NCBI GenBank assembly: GCA_032871835.1
Contig: CM065296.1
Coordinates: 59,228,186-59,292,185, forward strand
DNA length: 64,000 bases
Reading direction: 5' to 3'
Source of the DNA: Dipteronia dyeriana
Taxonomy: Eukaryota; Streptophyta; Magnoliopsida; Sapindales; Sapindaceae
Shown: one piece after another, positions 33,755 through 46,458 of the stretch
Position numbering within the stretch: the stretch's first letter is position 1
Layout of the letters: each line of letters starts with the position of its first letter
Translations under genes and position numbers: made by a program
The notes under the pieces: model-generated
Database searches by the model: none
Seen by the model: the letters and a program-made list of their open reading frames with translations, nothing else
What the model was told of the DNA's origin: nothing

Positions 33755-36054
33755 ATCATCCACACTATCAGCGGAGACAAAACCTTGTCCCTCACTTATA
33801 CCTAAATAGCATTCAGGTTGTCTCATAACCCTCTCACTACGTCTAGATGATAGTGTATCCTGATCAGGAACCATTTGATTCTCAGATGTTTGTGGATCAA
33901 CAACTTTTGTTGATGAAGCACTAGTCTCACCAGGCTCCAACTCATTCAGTACAATCTTAGAACGAGTTTTATGGTCACTAATATAATAATCTTCAAGAAA
34001 AGTTGCATTTGTCGATACAAATACTTTGTTATCTTCGGGACTATAGAAGTATCCACCTCTGGTATCCTTGGAGTAACCTACAAATAGGCAGATCACGGAC
34101 TTGGAGTCTAGCTTTCCATTTATGTTCTTCAGCATGAGTACTAAACATGCCTATATGCGAAAATGTCACAAACTAGCTTTACGACCATTCCACAACTCTA
34201 AGGAAGTCTTAGAAACATATTTGGATGGCACTACATTCAAAATGTATGCCGCTGTTTGTAACGTATATCCCCAAAAGGAATTTGGTAATGATAAGAAACT
34301 AATCATAGATCTCACCATTTCCACTAGGGTTATATTTCTCCTCTCCGCTACACCATTTTGTTGAGGTGTACCAGGAGCTGTGAGTTGGGAAACTATCCCA
34401 TGCTCGACTATGAAGTCTTCAAACTTATGGTCAATGTACTCACCTTCATGATCTGATCGTAGTGACCTGATAGTCTTACATAAACGATTCTCAACTTTAA
34501 CTCAGAATTCATTGAACATTTCAAGTGTTTCCAACTTTCGTTACATTAGGTAGACGTAACTGTATCTTAAGTAGTCATCTATAAAGGTGACATAATACTC
34601 ATAACCACCTTTAGCTTTAACATTCATTGGTCTACAGACGTCTATATGTATAAGCTCTAGCGGTTCTTTAGCTCTGAGCCATTTTCAAGTAAAAGGTCTC
34701 TTAGTCATCTTACATTCCAGACAAGATTCGCAGACATGTAAGGTGACAACCTTTAACTCACTTAAAAGTCCGCTTTTTACTAGTCTGTCTATCCGATCAA
34801 GGTTTATATGACCAAGCCTTAGGTGCTAGAGATACGTGTTATTATCTGGAGAAATCTTATGTCGTTTAGTTTTTGTTTTTTCAAACTTAAACATTTCGGT
34901 GTTGAGCAGTGTAGTATGTATAAACGGTCTTAATACATATAAATTGTTTTCATTTATTCCTGAACAAATATTCTGACCATTCTTTCCAATAATGACAGAC
35001 ATATTATTAAAAGAAACATAATATTTTTGTTCTAACAACTTAGAAACGGAAATCAAATTTCGTGTAAATCTAGGAATATAAAATATATTGTCCAACAATA
35101 TATAATTATAATAAAAACGTATTCTAATTATGCCCACTGCTTGTGCCGACACGACATCCCCTGACCCCACACGCATTGAGAATTCTCCCTCCTTTAGCTT
35201 TGTCCAAGAATAAGTCCATTGTAAAGAAGAACAAACATGGGCAGTGGCCGCCGAATCAACTATCCAGGGTGAAGAATCATATTCCACAAAACACGACTCA
35301 GGAACAAGTAAATCATATTTACTTTTCTTGGACTTCTTCTTGCTTTAGGCTTTCTTGGGTTTGGGCTTGCCCTTCACCTAGCCAGCAAACCTCTTCCTCT
35401 TCTTATTATTTTTAGGAAGATGGTTCAACAACATTTGCCTCACCGGTATTGGCCATTGTTGTCCTTAATCAAGGACTCAAATGTAGCAAGCGTATAGAGC
35501 AACTGTGTAAGATTGAACTTTAACTTGTTCATCCCGTAGTTGCTTTTAAACTGATCAAAACTCTTTGGAAGAGTCGTCAGCATGATGCTCACTTGACTAG
35601 GTTCATCAATGGCCCCGCCATTGACTTCTGCTGTGTTGAAGTAGGACATCATACTCAGGACATGTTCCCGAATTGACGTACCTTCCTTCATGCGAGCGAG
35701 CATTGTGGAACGAACAACTTCGTGTTGCTTTTGCTTTGAGGGTTGCCCGAACATAGCTTGCAATGACTCCATGATTTCGAATGCTGAAGTCATTACTTCA
35801 TGTTTTGTGACAAGCACGTCTATTATAGAAGCCAACAGATATGTACGGGCCTTCTCATCAGATGAGACCCATCACTGGTATGCCTCACGAATAATTCGTA
35901 CGGCATTGACAGCAGGTGCTGGAGGACATTCCTCCGTTAGCGCAAACTTGAGGTCTTCAGTGACCAATATTGCATTAATGTTAAGTTTTCACTTATTGTA
36001 GTTATCACCCGTTAATTTATCGTTTACGAGAATTTGAAGTAATGCAGTAGACAT
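33755..36054 (-). pseudogene. Element B gag, protease and integrase remnant
   Basis: Gag starts at 36054 (MSTALLQILVNDKLTGDNY) and meets a stop soon after. The core DVLVTKHEVMTSAFEIME and FDQFKSNYGMNKLKF is clear. The CCHC zinc knuckle present in element D is absent: about 100 bp are missing near 35320. The protease site reads WIVDSAATAHV, with Ala for the usual Gly after Asp-Ser. GAG-pre-integrase and integrase follow (35000-34150; TPQQNGV near 34360). The segment 34135-33755 carries the SKSVICLFVGYSKDTRGG stretch that precedes RT. Nonfunctional. Confidence 0.9.
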
Positions 36055-36665
36055 TATTATTGAAATAAATAAAACATTCATTCAGTCATTTATTTAAAAC
36101 AAGTGTGAGTGCTTTGGTATAAATTTAAACATGATGCACGAACATGTTTAACGAACTAGAACTACCCTAACACTAGTTACTATACCACGACAATCCAACA
36201 TACCACAAAGAAGTGCCGCCCTTAGGTCGGTCAAGTCTTTGCATGTTGGACTGAAACATTCTCAATCAAATGATATTCTAGAATAACTTTTATTTCATAT
36301 CATCCAACCATCGTTTATTTAGTCAGGGCTTTAATTAATAAACTTAATCACAACCTTCGTGAGTGTAATCCACCATTTTAGATATCACGAGAATTGTCGT
36401 CTTAAGGTCGATCAATCCTGAAATACCCTCAGAAATCCTATCCGTTAGGAAGTCAACCTTGGTATTGATTTTTGTGGAAACCCTCATTAGGGAGGACGAA
36501 AGCAAAGCTGTCACGAGGCCCCACTCGGATATCACGGTGTTGAACTAATGATGGATACTAAGAGATATATATGTCATATATCCTTCTCCCACTCACTATT
36601 TTTAAAATCAGGGTTTTCTAATATCCATTAATGCACCTAGACTATACAGGACCAAACGGCTAAAT
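36055..36665 (-). other. Element B leader, gag-proximal part
   Basis: Non-coding. It matches the reverse complement of 41830-42445 in element D, including two related segments on the GACTGACCCTAAGG theme. Cut at 36665 by element C; resumes at 59814. Confidence 0.8.
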
Positions 36666-38839
36666 TGAAGGGAAAATCGGTTCAAAAAGCAACGGAAGCG
36701 TGAGAAATAAGAAAATTAGGGTTTGCATTTAAATAAATATTTTCCCTTTTAATAACAAGAACCTTAACCCTAGATTAATTGATGTATAAAAAAAGTATCG
36801 TACCTTTTATTTTCATGACGATTGAACTAAATTGAATCCGCATGATCTTCAAATCCAATCACGAAAGTGAATCACCAATGAGTGTGGGCTCCATTTCTTT
36901 AAAATGTATACCTGAGGATGGAAACAAACAAAATCTTCTTCTTTGTTAGTCACAATAATCCTCCAAGAGAAAAACCAAGAACGTCCGGTCACTTTTGAAT
37001 TATCAATCAATTTGATTGAAACTCGTGTGAACCTTGATTCGATGTTGTACACAAAACCGTTTTGATGCAAATGATACTAGTGTACTATCGAAAACAAAAA
37101 CGTTCCCTCTTTTCTCTATGCTTGGTCGAATTCTTCACAAAATGAGTTGGACGGCGTTTTTTTTATATATAACAATAATAAATAAATAAAAAACAACTTA
37201 TCACACCAAAAATTCATTCTTGGTCGAATTTAATAGGTATTATATATATGAGACTAAATCCTCTCCTAAGAAGGATTTACTTGGTGGTTAAGAATCTCAT
37301 CCTTATGTGGATTTATTTGGTGGTTAAAAATCCTTTTCCAAAAGGAATTCTTTCCTACACCAAGACTCCTAATCCAACTCAACAGTGTATTTGTAACCAT
37401 ATTAAAGACTTCCTAATTTGATTAGATAAATAATTCATTTTAATTATCTATTTATCAAATATAGTCTTTAATATTAATTATACTACCAACAATAGTATAA
37501 TTTTATGAGACTATCTCCTACTAGGAAAAAGATTTTGACTTTAAATTATATAATTAATTAATCAACAAATTAATTAATTACCATTTAGTTAAATAAGAAA
37601 ATAAAAATAATATAATTAAGCTATTCTAAATAGCCTTGCTGCCCAACACACACACACACACATATATATGGGCCATATATTATTTTTCTTAATTTATTAA
37701 ATCCATTGGATCTTAATAAAAAGTCCACATGTGAACTAGACCAATTCTTACAAAAAGAAACAAGTTCACATGCCTTAATACAATTCTAAATGGGTCCGGT
37801 AGAATATATCAATTGATCCATGCAAGTTCATGTGGATTGGGGATCTTGACGGACTATCGAAATTTAAGCTCCAATAAACGTAACCCAATCACAATCAACA
37901 AATGATTCACTTAGGTCCGATATATTAATTTTAGTTCATTCCACTAAAGAACTAAAATTGAACTCTTAAATAAAGATAGAATAAGTTTATGTTACTCATT
38001 CATACCCTAGATAACATATTGGAGAAAGTGTATCCTCATGAAGAATATCGGTATTCGCCAAGAGCTCATATTTACTCATATGACCATATTTTGAACTTGG
38101 ATATTTGACTTGTCCAGAAGCCATGTTTCAATAGACACTAATGAAAACTTAACGTTAAGATTTAATATCCAATACCTCAAAACATCCATATGATGATATT
38201 CTACTCTCATTTCATAAATGGAACCACGATGTCCATATCTATAAATGAATTTCTCTATCGATTAACAAATGAATACCACCAAACTATCGATGATAGACTA
38301 TACTATATAATCGTACTCAATGATAACTCAAATGATATCACTTGCAACCGTAAGTCCATCATTTATCTCAGGATTGAGATAGACTCTCCGATTGTCTTCA
38401 AATGAAAACTTTTATCCATTGACGGTTCTAGATAAAGTATTTCATTGTGATCCAATTCAATGCACCAGTACACTAGATTCTGTTGCTTAAAGACACCACA
38501 CTTTGATGATTTTAGACTCATCATAACACATTTGATCCCATTCAAATGCTAGCAAAAGAATCTACAACTTTAACAAGATAAAGACGCCCAACATTTTATC
38601 TTAAGCTGTGAATATTATTTTAGACTAACTAAAAAATTGTGTCTACCGTATACATATCTATATGTATGAACAATTCTTCTTTTCTCATAGTCTTTTGACC
38701 TTATGATTATTTACTTTTGACAATTATAATAATCAAACTATAAATGCTATAAGATTTGTTAAGCTAGAAATCACTTTATTAATATGAAAAGATTGTCAAA
38801 TACATTATTACACTCTTGCTATCGAGCATAATCCCAACA
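36666..38839 (-). repeat. Element C 3' LTR
   Basis: It runs from TGAAGGGAAAATCGG to ATAATCCCAACA. It carries a (CA)n run at about 37650-37662. The purine tract AGCAAGTGGGAGAT (minus strand) follows at 38840-38853. Confidence 0.9.
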
Positions 38840-38853
38840 ATCTCCCACTTGCT

Positions 38854-40092
38854 CTATAGCAAATGTGTTATATTTCTCATACCTATGTTCTCTAGATGCC
38901 CATCAAAACTCTTTTCTGGAAGAGCCTTTATAAAGGGATCCGCTAGATTATCTGTTGACGCGGTCTTGGTAATCGTCACATCACCCCTATGCACAATTTC
39001 CTTTAAAAGGTGATACTTTCTTTCAATGTCTTTCCCTCTCTTATGACTTATTGGTTCTCTCGAATTATCCACTGCTCCACTATTGTCACAATAGATAGTG
39101 ATCTGCTTACTCGCATCAGGAACCACTTCCTAGTCAATCAAGAATTGGCGGAGTCAGACAGCCTCGCATGCTACAACATACTCGGCTTCCATGGTGGAAT
39201 TGACAATACAAGATTGCTTGATACTTCTCCATATGACTGCCCATCCTCTAATAGTAAACACAGATCCTAATGTTGATCTTCTGGAGTCAGAATATGACTA
39301 AAATCAAAATCTGTATACCGAACATGAATCAAATCCCCTCAAGAGTATACAAGCACATAATCTCTCGTTCTCTTGAGATACTTGAAGATATGATTGACTG
39401 CCGTCCAGTGATCAGGACCGGGTTTCGATTGAAACCTGCTAAATATGCCCACAACAAAATAAATATTTGGTCTAGTACAGAGCATTGCATACATGAGACT
39501 TCCAAATGCTGTTGCATATGGAACCCTACTCATGAATTGATTTTCATGCTCATTCTTAGGAACTTGTTCCTTATAAAGTTTGATTCCATGTCTAAAAGGT
39601 AACATACCTTTCTTGGAATCTTGCATGAAAAACCTAGACAAGATTTTATCTACGTATGAAGCTTGGGATAATGCAATCGTTCTATTCTTTCCATCCCTTA
39701 TGACTTGGATACCAAGAATATAACTTGCTTCCCCTAAGTCATTCATATCAAATTGTTTTGTTAACCATTCTTTTACTGATGTCAATACACCTACATCGTT
39801 TCCGATAAATAGTATATCGTCAATGTAAAGAACTAGGAAAACCAACTTGTCCTTTAATCCTTTAATCCTTTTATATACACAAGGTTCATCAAGGTTTTGA
39901 ATAAATCCAAAACTTTTCACAGCTTGATCGAACCTTATGTTCCAGGATCTGGATGCTTGCTTCAATCCATATATGGATCTTTGCAACTTGCATACCCTTT
40001 TCTTTTAGCCTTTTTCAATGAATCCTTCTGGTTGTATTATGTAGATGTTTTCGTCAAGACATCCATTAAGGAAAGTTGTCTTGACATCCATT
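38854..40092 (-). pseudogene. Element C pol remnant: reverse transcriptase and RNase H
   Basis: Minus-strand part distal to the element D insertion. RT: LQRSIYGLKQASRSWN-like start near 39985, then YIDDILFIGNDVG at about 39800 and MLCTRPNIYFVVGIFSRFQ. RNase H is broken near 39330; its end reads SGAVDNSREPISHKRGK, ADPFIKALPEKSFDGHLEN, with stop at 38856-38854. The 215-codon open frame 39986-39339 is the longest intact RT piece among the family-2 copies. Element D splits RT at the DVKTAFLNG region. Confidence 0.9.
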
Positions 40093-41455
40093 TGTTGGGG
40101 TTTATACCCTAAAGATGTAATTTATAAATGGATTTATTAAATAAATAAAAGGAAAAGTTCAATACATTCTTGTTGTGTGTTTATTATATAACTTGTGCAT
40201 AAATTTAACATCTAAGATTGACGGATGTAATCTTGAACTGTGTGTATGAGTGTCATATACGGATGTATACTGTAAGAGAAGTGCAATCTAAAGATAAAGA
40301 ATCCATAGATAGAAAATAAAGCTGGGTACTTTATTTGTGGTTAATCTAAAGTTGCGGTTCATTCCGTAATGTACGGTGATTCTATCCTGAATCATTCATA
40401 TGGAGATATGAGAATGGAGGCACCTTGTATGATGTGATCATATAGGACTGGGCCATGATCTATATGAATCTCTCACCAATATCCGTTTATCGATGAGATT
40501 CATATATATCAACTAATGAAGGCTATATGTAGGTGATCTTAATCCTGAGTGACTTATCGACTCCTTCAGGTTAGATCGTGGTCTTTGATTTACCATGGGT
40601 GAGGTCGGATGCAGTTCCCGATCAATATGCTCAGTATGTTAGGATTGCGATTTGGCTTGTGGCTGGGAAGGTTTGTACACAATAGTGGAATCCATTCCTT
40701 CTTGTGAGAAGTAGATGGTAGTTCCTTTAAGGGTTTATTCGAGGCTTGGACAATATGAGCGCTCTCCTAATTCCGTAAGGAAATAGGATTTATTTATAGA
40801 ATCAACGGTGCTTAAAGGATATATGTAATTAGAGAGGTATAACGAACATTATGACCCAGCTCTAATTATGAACTACTGTGGAGGATCACACCATGTGTAA
40901 TAGCTATATCGATGGACACCGAGTTGTATCGGTCTGTGTAAAAGCGTCTACAGTTGAGAGAGTGCAGCTTCGGGTTTTTAGTGGAATAACACCGGAGTTA
41001 ATAATCAAGGAATATTAATTAAAGAGTTTATTTAATGGTTCCGAGGATTATTGGAGGTCAAAATATTGTGGGTCCATTAGGTCCCCTTGCTAGCCCGATC
41101 GATTTAGGTAACAAGGGTCACGATTAATTAATTGGATTGTCCAATTAATTGTGTTACGAAAGTGACACGTATATATTCTAGAATTAATTGAATAATGAGA
41201 TTATTTAATTAATGAATGTTAATAGTTAAATTAATTAAATAATTAGATTATTTAATTATATTGATAATTATGAATTATGAATTAACTATTAATTGGAGGG
41301 TGTTAGTTGATATATGGATTTAGGTGAAGATAAATTAATATGATTATTTTATTTTACTAAATCATTTATCTAAGTATTTGAATTTAAGTTTAAATTTAAA
41401 ATACTTATTATCACTTTTAATATATTAGATATATTTGAAAAGGATAATTAAAAAA
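40093..41455 (+). repeat. Element D 5' LTR, truncated at its 3' end
   Basis: It aligns with 46459-47812 of the 3' LTR, then departs near 41455. From there the sequence matches the leader of element B (reverse complement of about 60540 leftward). The U5 end and the primer site are therefore deleted. A TATATAA box lies near 40185. Confidence 0.88.
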
Positions 41456-42445
41456 TATGATTAATGTGATTAAAATGGGCAATATACATAATTGGATATG
41501 AATAATGAGATTAGTTTTTTTAATGGTTAGAAAACTTGGTAATTCTCATTAATATTAATCTAGTTATTAAAGAGTTTAATAAGTTAGATTAATAGGGTCA
41601 TTTTTTGTAATTAGGATTAATATGATTAATTACCTAATAATAAGTGTTAGAGTTTTAATAGTTAAAATTTGGTAAACACTAACAAAATAATCTAACCCTA
41701 GTAAATAGTTTACAAATGCTTAAATTATTCACTAATAGATTAGATTTTTAATTGTTAAAAATCATTAATAATTTATTAGTTAATTAGAATTTGGTTCTAA
41801 TTAGTTAATGCGCTAGATAACTTGATTAAAGTTAGTCGTTTAGTCCGGTAGAGTCTAGGTGCATTAACGTCTTACCCTAATTTTAAAATAGTGAGTGGGA
41901 GAGGGATATATGACATATATATCCCGCGGTCTCCATCATTAGTTCAACAACGTGATATCCGAGTGGGGCCTCGTGACGACTTTGCTTTCGTCCTCCCTAA
42001 GGAGGGTTTCCACAAAGGTCAATACCAAGGTTGACTTCCTAACATTTAGGATTTCTGAGGGCATTTCGGGATTGACTGACCCTAAGGCGGCAATTCGAGT
42101 TAAGCACATGAGATCTGAAATGGTGGGTTACACTCACGAAGGTTTTGATTAAGTTTGTTAAATAAAAACCTGACTGAATAAACAATGGTTGAATGATATG
42201 GAATAAGAGTTATTCTAGAATATCATTTGATTTAGAATGTCTCGGTCCAACATGCAAAGACTTGACTGACCCTAAGGTGGCACTTCTTTGTGGCATGTTG
42301 GATTGTCGTGGTATAGTAACTAGTTTTAGGGTAGTTCTAGTTCGTTAAACATGTGCATGCATCATGTTTAAATTTATGCCAAAACACTTGCACTTGTTTT
42401 TTTAAACAAATGATTTAATGAATGTTTTTATTTATTTCAGCAATA
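41456..42445 (+). other. Element D leader
   Basis: Non-coding leader ending just before the gag ATG. It matches the reverse complement of the element B leader (60540-60189, 59842-59814, 36665-36055) and so serves as the uninterrupted reference for the insertions of element C and the LINE. It contains two related segments, near 42070 and 42265, each with GACTGACCCTAAGG. Confidence 0.8.
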
Positions 42446-45400
42446 ATGTCTTCTGCATTACTTTAAATTCTCGCAAACGACAAATTAACTGGTGATGACT
42501 ACACTAAGTGGAAACTTAAAATTAATGCAATATTGGTCACCAAAGACCTCAAGTTTGTGCTTACGGAGGATTGTCCTCCAGCGCCTGCTGCAAATGCCAC
42601 ACGATTTGTTTGTGATGCATACCAGCGATGGGTCTCATCTGATGAGAAGGCCCAAACATATTTGTTGGCTTCTATGACAGACTTGCTTGTCACAAAGCAT
42701 GAAGCAATGACTTCAGCATTCGAAATCATGGAGTCATTGCAAGCCATGTTAGGACAGCCCTCCGAGCAAAAGCGACACGAAGCCATTCGTTCTGCTATGC
42801 TCGCTCGCATGAAGGAAGGAACGTCAGTTCGGGAACATGTCCTAAGCCTGATGTTCTACTTCAACACGACAGAAGTCAATGGCGGGGCCATTGAGGAACC
42901 CAGTCAAGTGACAATCATACTGACAACTCTTCCGAAGAGTTTTGATCAGTTTAAGAGCAACTATGGAATGAACAAGTTAAAGTTTAGTCTTACACAGTTG
43001 CTCAATGAGCTTGCTACCTTTGAGTCTTTAATTAAGGACAATAAGGGAAAGACCGGTGAGGCAAATGTTGTTGAACCATCTTCCTCCTTAAATAATAAAA
43101 AGAGGAAGAGGTCTGCTGGGAAGGCAAAGGGTAAGCCCAAACCCAAGAAATCCCAAACCAAAAAGAAGGGCGCCTCCACCTACCAAGGCAAAGGAAAATG
43201 TTTCCATTGCGATAAGGTCGAGCACTGGAAGAGGAACAGTCCTCAATACTTGGAGGAGGTAGCCAAGAAGAAAAAGATGAAAGGTAAATATGATTTACTT
43301 GTTCTTGAATATTGTTTAGTGGAAGATGATTCTTCATCCTGGATAATTGATTCGGGAGCCACTAACCATGTTTGTTCTTCTTTGCAGTGGACTGATTCTT
43401 GGACACAGCTAGAGGAGGGAGCCTTCTCAATACGTGTGGGGTGGAGGGATGTCGTGTCGGCAAAAGCAGTGGGAGCAATAAGATTACAATTTTGTAATAA
43501 TAATAGTTTTTTATTATTGAACAATGTTTTGTATATTCCTGGATTTACACGGAATTTGATTTCCGTTTCTAAATTGTTAGAACAATCGTATTCTATTTCT
43601 TTTGATAATAAGTCTGTTATTATTGGAAAGAATAGTCTGAATATTTTTTCAGGAATTAATGAAAACAATTTGTATGTGTTAAGATCGTTAATACATACTA
43701 CACTGCTAAACACTGAAATGTTTAGGGTTGAAAAACCAAAAACAAAACGACATAAGATTTCTCTAGATAATGACACGTATCTATGGCATCTAAGGCTTGG
43801 TCATATCAACCTTGACCAGATAAACAGACTAGTAAAAAGCGGACATTTAAGTGAGTTAAAGGTTGGCACCTTACCTGTCTGTGAATCTTGTATGGAATGT
43901 AAGATGACTAAGAGACCTTTTACTGGAAAAGGGCTAAGGGCTAAGAGCTAAAGAACCGCTAGAGCTTATACATACAGACGTCTGCAGACCCATGAATGTT
44001 AAAGCGAGGGGTGGTTATGAGTATTATGTCACCTTTATAGATGACTACTCAAGATACAAATACATCTACCTGATGCAACGAAAGTCGGAAACATTTAAAA
44101 AGTTCAAAGAATTCCGAGCTGAAGTTGAGAATCAATTAGGTAAGACTATCAAGTCACTACGATCAGATCATGGAGGTGAGTACCTTGACCAAGAGTTTAA
44201 AGACTTCATGGTCGAGCATGGGATAGTTTCCCAACTCACATCCCCCGGTACACCTCAGCAAAATGGTGTAGCGGAGAGGAGAAATAGAACCCTAATGGAA
44301 ATGGTGAGATCTATGATTAGTTTCTCATCATTACCAAATTTCTTCTGGGGATATGCGTTACAAACAGCGGCATACATTTTGAATGTAGTGCCATCCAAAT
44401 CTGTTCCTAAGACTCCCCTAGAGTTGTGGAATGGTCGTAAAGCTAGTTTGCGACATTTTCACATATAGGGGTGTCCATCACATGTGCTGAAGAATAGAAC
44501 TGGAAAGCTAGACTCCAAATCTGTTGTCTGCCTGTTTGTAGGATACTCCAACGAGACCAGAGGTGGACACTTCTATAGTCCTGAAGATAACAAAGTATTT
44601 GTATCGACAAATGCAACATTTCTTGAGAACAATTACATTAGTGACCATAAACCTCGTTCAAAGATTGTATTAAATGAGTTGGAGCCTGGTGAGACTAGTG
44701 CTTCATCAACAAGAATTGTTGTTCCACAAACATGTGAGAGTCAGATAGTTCCTGATCGGGATACATTACCACCTAGACATAGTGAGAGGGTTGTGAGACA
44801 ACCTGAACGCTATTTAGCTATAGGTAAGGGACAAGGTGTTGTCTCTGCTGATAGTGTTGATGATCCATTGACATTTAAGAAAGCAATGGAAGATCCTGAT
44901 AAAGAGGAATGACTTAAAGCCATGAATCTCGAGATGGAGTCCATGTACTCTAACTCAGTCTGGGATCTTGTAGACTTACCGGATGGGATAAAACCCATAG
45001 GGTGTAAGTGGATCTACAAGAGAAAGAGAGGAGTAGACGGAAAGGTAGAGACCTTCAAGGCAAGGCTAGTGGCCAAGGGTTATACCTAGAAAAAGAGGGT
45101 CGATTATGAAGAGACCTTCTCGCCAGTAGCCATGTTTAAGTCTATTAAGATTCTCATATCCATTGCTGCCTATTTCGATTACGAAATTTAGCAAATGAAC
45201 GTCAAGACTGCATTCTTGAATGGCAATCTTGATGAGAGCATCTATATGATGCAACCAGAGGGATTCGTGTCTCCAGATCAAGAGCAAAAGGTTTGCAAGC
45301 TGCACTGCAAAGGTCCATCTATGGGCTTAAGCAAGCATCTAGATCTTGGAACATCAGGTTTGATGATGTGATCAAAACCTATAGCTTCGAGCAGAATGTC

Positions 45401-46444
45401 GATGAGCCTTGTGTCTACAAGCGCATAATTGATAGGAAAATAGTTTTCTTGGTTATATAAGTAGATGATATCCTACTCATTGGGAATGATGTGGGAGTAT
45501 TGTCTGATGTAAAGGGCTGGCTGGCTAGCCAATTCCAAATGAAAGATTTGGGAGAGGAAAGTTATGTTCTTGGGATCCAACTTATAAGGAATCGTAAGAA
45601 CAAACTCATAGCACTGTCTCAGGCATCATATATCGACAAGATTCTTGTACGATTTTCGATGCAAAACTCCAATAAAGGTAATTTACCTTCCAGGCATGGA
45701 GTTCACTTGTCTAAGGAACAGTGTCCTAAGACACCTCAAGAAGTTGAGGATATGAGATGTGTACCTTATGCATCGGCAGTAGGTAGTCTCATGAATGCTA
45801 TGTTATGCACGAGACCGGACATCTACTATGCAGTAGGAGTAGTCAGCAGATACCAATCCAACTCAGGATTGGATCATTGGGTTGCTGTCAAGACAATTCT
45901 CAAGTATCTTCGGAGAACGAGAGACTATATGCTAGTGTATTCTGGGCAGAATTTGATCCCGTTAGGATACACGGATTATGATTTTCAATCAGACAGGGAT
46001 TCTAGGAAATCCACGTCTGGATCAGTATTCACCCTAGGTGGTGGAGCCATTGTGTGGAGAAGTATCAAGCAATCTTGCATTGCTGACTCCACCATGGAAG
46101 CCGAATATGTAGCCGCTTATGAAGCTACTAAAGAGGCTGTTTGGCTCCATAAGTTCTTGAGTGATCTGGAAGTTGTTCCAGACCTGGATAAGCCCATCAC
46201 ACTTTATTGTAATAACAGTGGTGCTGTGGCTAATTCTAAAGAACCAAGAAGCCACAAAAGAGGGAAGCATATAGAGAGAAAGTATCATCTCAATAGAGAG
46301 ATAGTGCAGAGAGGAGATGTGATCGTCACCAAGATAGCCTCACAAGACAATCATGCTGATCCATTTACGAAGACCTTACCGGCTACAGTGTTTTTGGGTC
46401 ACCTAGATGGTCCAGGGTTACGAGACATGCTTTACATGCTTTAG
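42446..46444 (+). pseudogene. Element D gag-pol remnant (Copia), nearly complete
   Basis: Gag: ATG at 42446, stop TAA at 42464, then open from 42467 to 43951. A zinc knuckle near 43198 reads CFHCDKVEHWKRNS, with Ser for the last Cys. Protease site WIIDSGATNHVC is intact (Asp codon at 43349). GAG-pre-integrase LWHLRLGHINLDQI and CESC at 43780-43900. Integrase (43970-44400) has the first Asp (TDVC), LRSDHGGEY and [12 protein letters not shown], so the acidic triad is present. RT: 44900-45490, palm VDDILLIGNDVG with the preceding Tyr replaced by stop. RNase H: GYTDYDFQSDRDSRKS, MEAEYVAAYEA, ADPFTKTLP; end TAG 46442-46444. Lesions: 7-bp duplication near 43940, TAG 44466, TGA 44910, TAG 45089, TAG 45189, 5-bp duplication (CTGCA) near 45296, TAA 45468. 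Confidence 0.93.
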
Positions 46445-46447
46445 TGC

Positions 46448-46458
46448 AAGTGGGAGAT
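46448..46458 (+). other. Element D polypurine tract
   Basis: AAGTGGGAGAT lies directly before the 3' LTR (TGTTGGAG at 46459), four bases after the pol stop codon. Confidence 0.85.
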
